8,093 nucleotides of DNA. It comes from JAGXTF01 sp040376005 (lineage in GTDB: Bacteria > Bacteroidota > Bacteroidia > NS11-12g > UBA955). Numbering within the stretch: the first letter of the stretch is position 1; every line of letters begins with the position of its first letter. Location of the stretch: the NCBI GenBank assembly GCA_040376005.1, contig JBEIRK010000115.1, positions 1 to 8,093 on the forward strand, read 5' to 3'. The notes beneath the pieces were generated by a model, which was not told where the DNA came from, searched no databases, and worked only from the letters and a program-made list of their open reading frames with translations. The position numbers were made by a program, and so were the translations under genes. Positions 6,517-8,093 of this stretch are shown here, one piece after another.

Positions 6517-8093
6517 ATGCCTGAAAAAGAATTGTTGCTCCGTGCCTGGGAACACATGTGCACCACACGTGCCATGGCGCGCATATATGAAGAGAATCGA
6601 CCGATTACAAAATATGTTCACAGCACCTCGCGTGGACATGAAATCATACAACTGGCAACGGGATATCTCCTACAAGAGCAAGATTTCGCCTATCCCTACT
6701 ACCGCGATGAGAGCATGCTCATCGGCATGGGTATGCAGCCTTATGAGTTGATGTTGCAACTCTTGGCAAAGGCTGATGACCCTTTTAGTGGCGGTCGCAC
6801 CTATTACTCTCACCCTTCACTCAACCGCGCTGGCATACCTAAAATGCCGCACCAAAGCAGTGCTACAGGCATGCAGGCAATTCCCGCGACCGGCGCAGCA
6901 CATGGTTTAAAATACAAAGAGAGTCAAGGACTTCTCAAAGGTGTAGATAAACCCATCGTATTGTGTTCTTTTGGTGATGGCTCCATCACAGAAGGTGAAG
7001 TGGCAGAAGCCTTTCAAATGGCAGTGCTCCATGAACTTCCTATTTTGTACCTCGTGCAAGACAACGACTGGGGCATTTCCGCCAGTGGAGATGAAATGCG
7101 CGCCATGGACGCCTTCGATTATGCCGCAGGTTTCAAGGGCATGCGCCGCATGCGCGTGAGTGGAACCGATTTCGTTCAATGTTACGAAGACATGGAAAAG
7201 GCCATACGCTATGTGCGTGAAAACCGCGGCCCCATGCTGGTTCATGCCAAAGTTCCATTGCTGGGCCACCATACTTCAGGTGTGCGCAGCGAATGGTACC
7301 GCGATGACCTTGAAAAACATACCAAGCAAGATCCTTTTCCAAAGTTAAAGCAGCTCTTACTGGACCTCGCTGAGACCGAAGAAAGCCTGCAGGAAATACA
7401 AAACCGGGCTGAACAACTGGCTGCCGAATCTTTTGAACGCGCCAAAAACGCAGCTGATCCTACACCAGAAAGCCTATACCTGCACGAGTTTGCTCCCACA
7501 CCGGTGACTGAGGAGGTAGGAATACGCGAACCGCAAGGCAAAGAACCCATTATGATGGTGGATGCAGCCTTGTTTGCGGTAGATGAAATTCTTAAAAAAC
7601 ATCCCGAAGCCCTGCTATACGGTCAAGACGTAGGCATTCGCCTGGGTGGCGTATTCCGCGAAGCGGCCACTTTGGCGCAGAAATACGGCAAAGACCGGGT
7701 GTTTAATACGCCCATTCAAGAGGCGTATATCGTGGGTAGCACACAAGGTATGAGTGCGGTAGGTTGTAAGCCTATCGTTGAAATCCAATTTGCAGATTAT
7801 ATCTGGACCGGCGTGAATCAGTTGGTAGTGGAACTAAGCAAAAGTTGCTACCTTACCATGGGTAAATATCCCGTAGCTTCTGTAATTCGCGTACCTACAG
7901 GCGCCTACGGCGGCGGCGGTCCTTACCACAGCGGTACCGTAGAAAGCAGCATCCTGCAAATCAAGGGTATCAAAGTCATTTATCCTTCTACCGCTGCAGA
8001 TATGAAAGGCTTGCTCAAAGCCGCATTCTATGATCCAAATCCTGTAGTTGTATTCGAACATAAAGGCATCTATTGGAGCAAAATGCCCGGCAC
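6517..8093 (+). CDS. Fused E1 alpha-beta subunit of a 2-oxoacid (branched-chain type) dehydrogenase, C-terminus cut by window edge
   Basis: This is the thiamine-diphosphate-dependent E1 component that decarboxylates a 2-oxoacid and passes the acyl group to the lipoyl E2 subunit in the cytoplasm. The first 525 residues are present. The alpha part (about 1-265) has YRDESMLIGMG, HQSSATGMQAIPATGAAHG, the ThDP/Mg motif G153-D-G155-S through N183 (FGDGSITEGE ... QDNDWGIS) and the loop GHHTSG (250-255). A charged, helix-prone linker (about 265-340) joins it to the beta part, which has LLYGQDVG, the catalytic glutamate region NTPIQEAYIVG (E402), EIQFADYIW and GGGGPYHSGTVESS (H471). Fused E1 proteins of this kind are known in Bacteroidota, while many other bacteria have two genes. 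Branched-chain 2-oxoacids are the likeliest substrate, but pyruvate or acetoin cannot be excluded. The ATG at 6517 is the first good start; in-frame GTG and TTG codons lie upstream. The missing end should be the transketolase C-terminal domain. Confidence 0.93.
   Translation, partial: MPEKELLLRAWEHMCTTRAMARIYEENRPITKYVHSTSRGHEIIQLATGYLLQEQDFAYPYYRDESMLIGMGMQPYELMLQLLAKADDPFSGGRTYYSHPSLNRAGIPKMPHQSSATGMQAIPATGAAHGLKYKESQGLLKGVDKPIVLCSFGDGSITEGEVAEAFQMAVLHELPILYLVQDNDWGISASGDEMRAMDAFDYAAGFKGMRRMRVSGTDFVQCYEDMEKAIRYVRENRGPMLVHAKVPLLGHHTSGVRSEWYRDDLEKHTKQDPFPKLKQLLLDLAETEESLQEIQNRAEQLAAESFERAKNAADPTPESLYLHEFAPTPVTEEVGIREPQGKEPIMMVDAALFAVDEILKKHPEALLYGQDVGIRLGGVFREAATLAQKYGKDRVFNTPIQEAYIVGSTQGMSAVGCKPIVEIQFADYIWTGVNQLVVELSKSCYLTMGKYPVASVIRVPTGAYGGGGPYHSGTVESSILQIKGIKVIYPSTAADMKGLLKAAFYDPNPVVVFEHKGIYWSKMPG

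Noticed and set aside
6907..7272. Minus-strand open frame antisense to the E1 ThDP-binding region
   Set aside because: The plus strand encodes the conserved GDG...N motif here, so the reverse frame is a by-product of codon use.
1..8093. Mobile elements, CRISPR arrays, tRNA or rRNA genes
   Set aside because: I saw no transposase, long terminal repeats, spaced direct repeats, or tRNA/rRNA-like sequence anywhere in the window.

Overview
The window looks like chromosomal DNA from a member of the Bacteroidota. Three things point that way: a secreted protein with an N-terminal signal peptide and a C-terminal type IX secretion (T9SS) sorting domain; a TonB-dependent receptor with the N-terminal carboxypeptidase-regulatory-like domain typical of that phylum; and a fused E1 alpha-beta 2-oxoacid dehydrogenase. 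TAnnTTTG-like -7 boxes, A-rich leaders and the lack of strong Shine-Dalgarno sequences agree. A Chitinophagia or Sphingobacteriia-like relative is plausible, but the sequence alone does not settle the family.

Layout. Positions 1-587 (minus) hold the first 195 codons of isoleucyl-tRNA synthetase, cut by the window edge. Positions 588-746 are a compact termination and promoter region with two T-tailed hairpins and a 16-base inverted repeat. Then, all on the minus strand and read from right to left, come a membrane-anchored beta-lactamase-fold serine hydrolase (5224-6381), a TonB-dependent outer-membrane receptor (2334-5159) and a T9SS-exported alpha/beta-hydrolase-fold protein (747-2273). They are separated by only 64 and 60 bases with no clear terminator between them, and they end at the strong hairpin at 669-698. 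They may form one transcription unit with an internal promoter ahead of the receptor. A 135-base divergent intergenic region (6382-6516) separates this group from the plus-strand E1 alpha-beta gene (6517 onward), which is cut by the right edge.

How the genes could work together. The three-gene minus-strand group has the shape of a small nutrient-uptake or surface-processing locus: a cell-surface protein, an outer-membrane importer and a membrane-anchored hydrolase. The substrate cannot be read from the sequence. The flanking genes, ileS and the branched-chain-type 2-oxoacid dehydrogenase E1, are housekeeping genes.

The two most interesting points are these. The IleRS has the altered signature GIHH in place of HIGH, a variant linked to strong mupirocin resistance in related enzymes. 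The T9SS-exported alpha/beta-hydrolase-like protein lacks both the nucleophile serine (GQGTG instead of GxSxG) and any histidine in the region where the catalytic one should be, so it is probably not a classical esterase.
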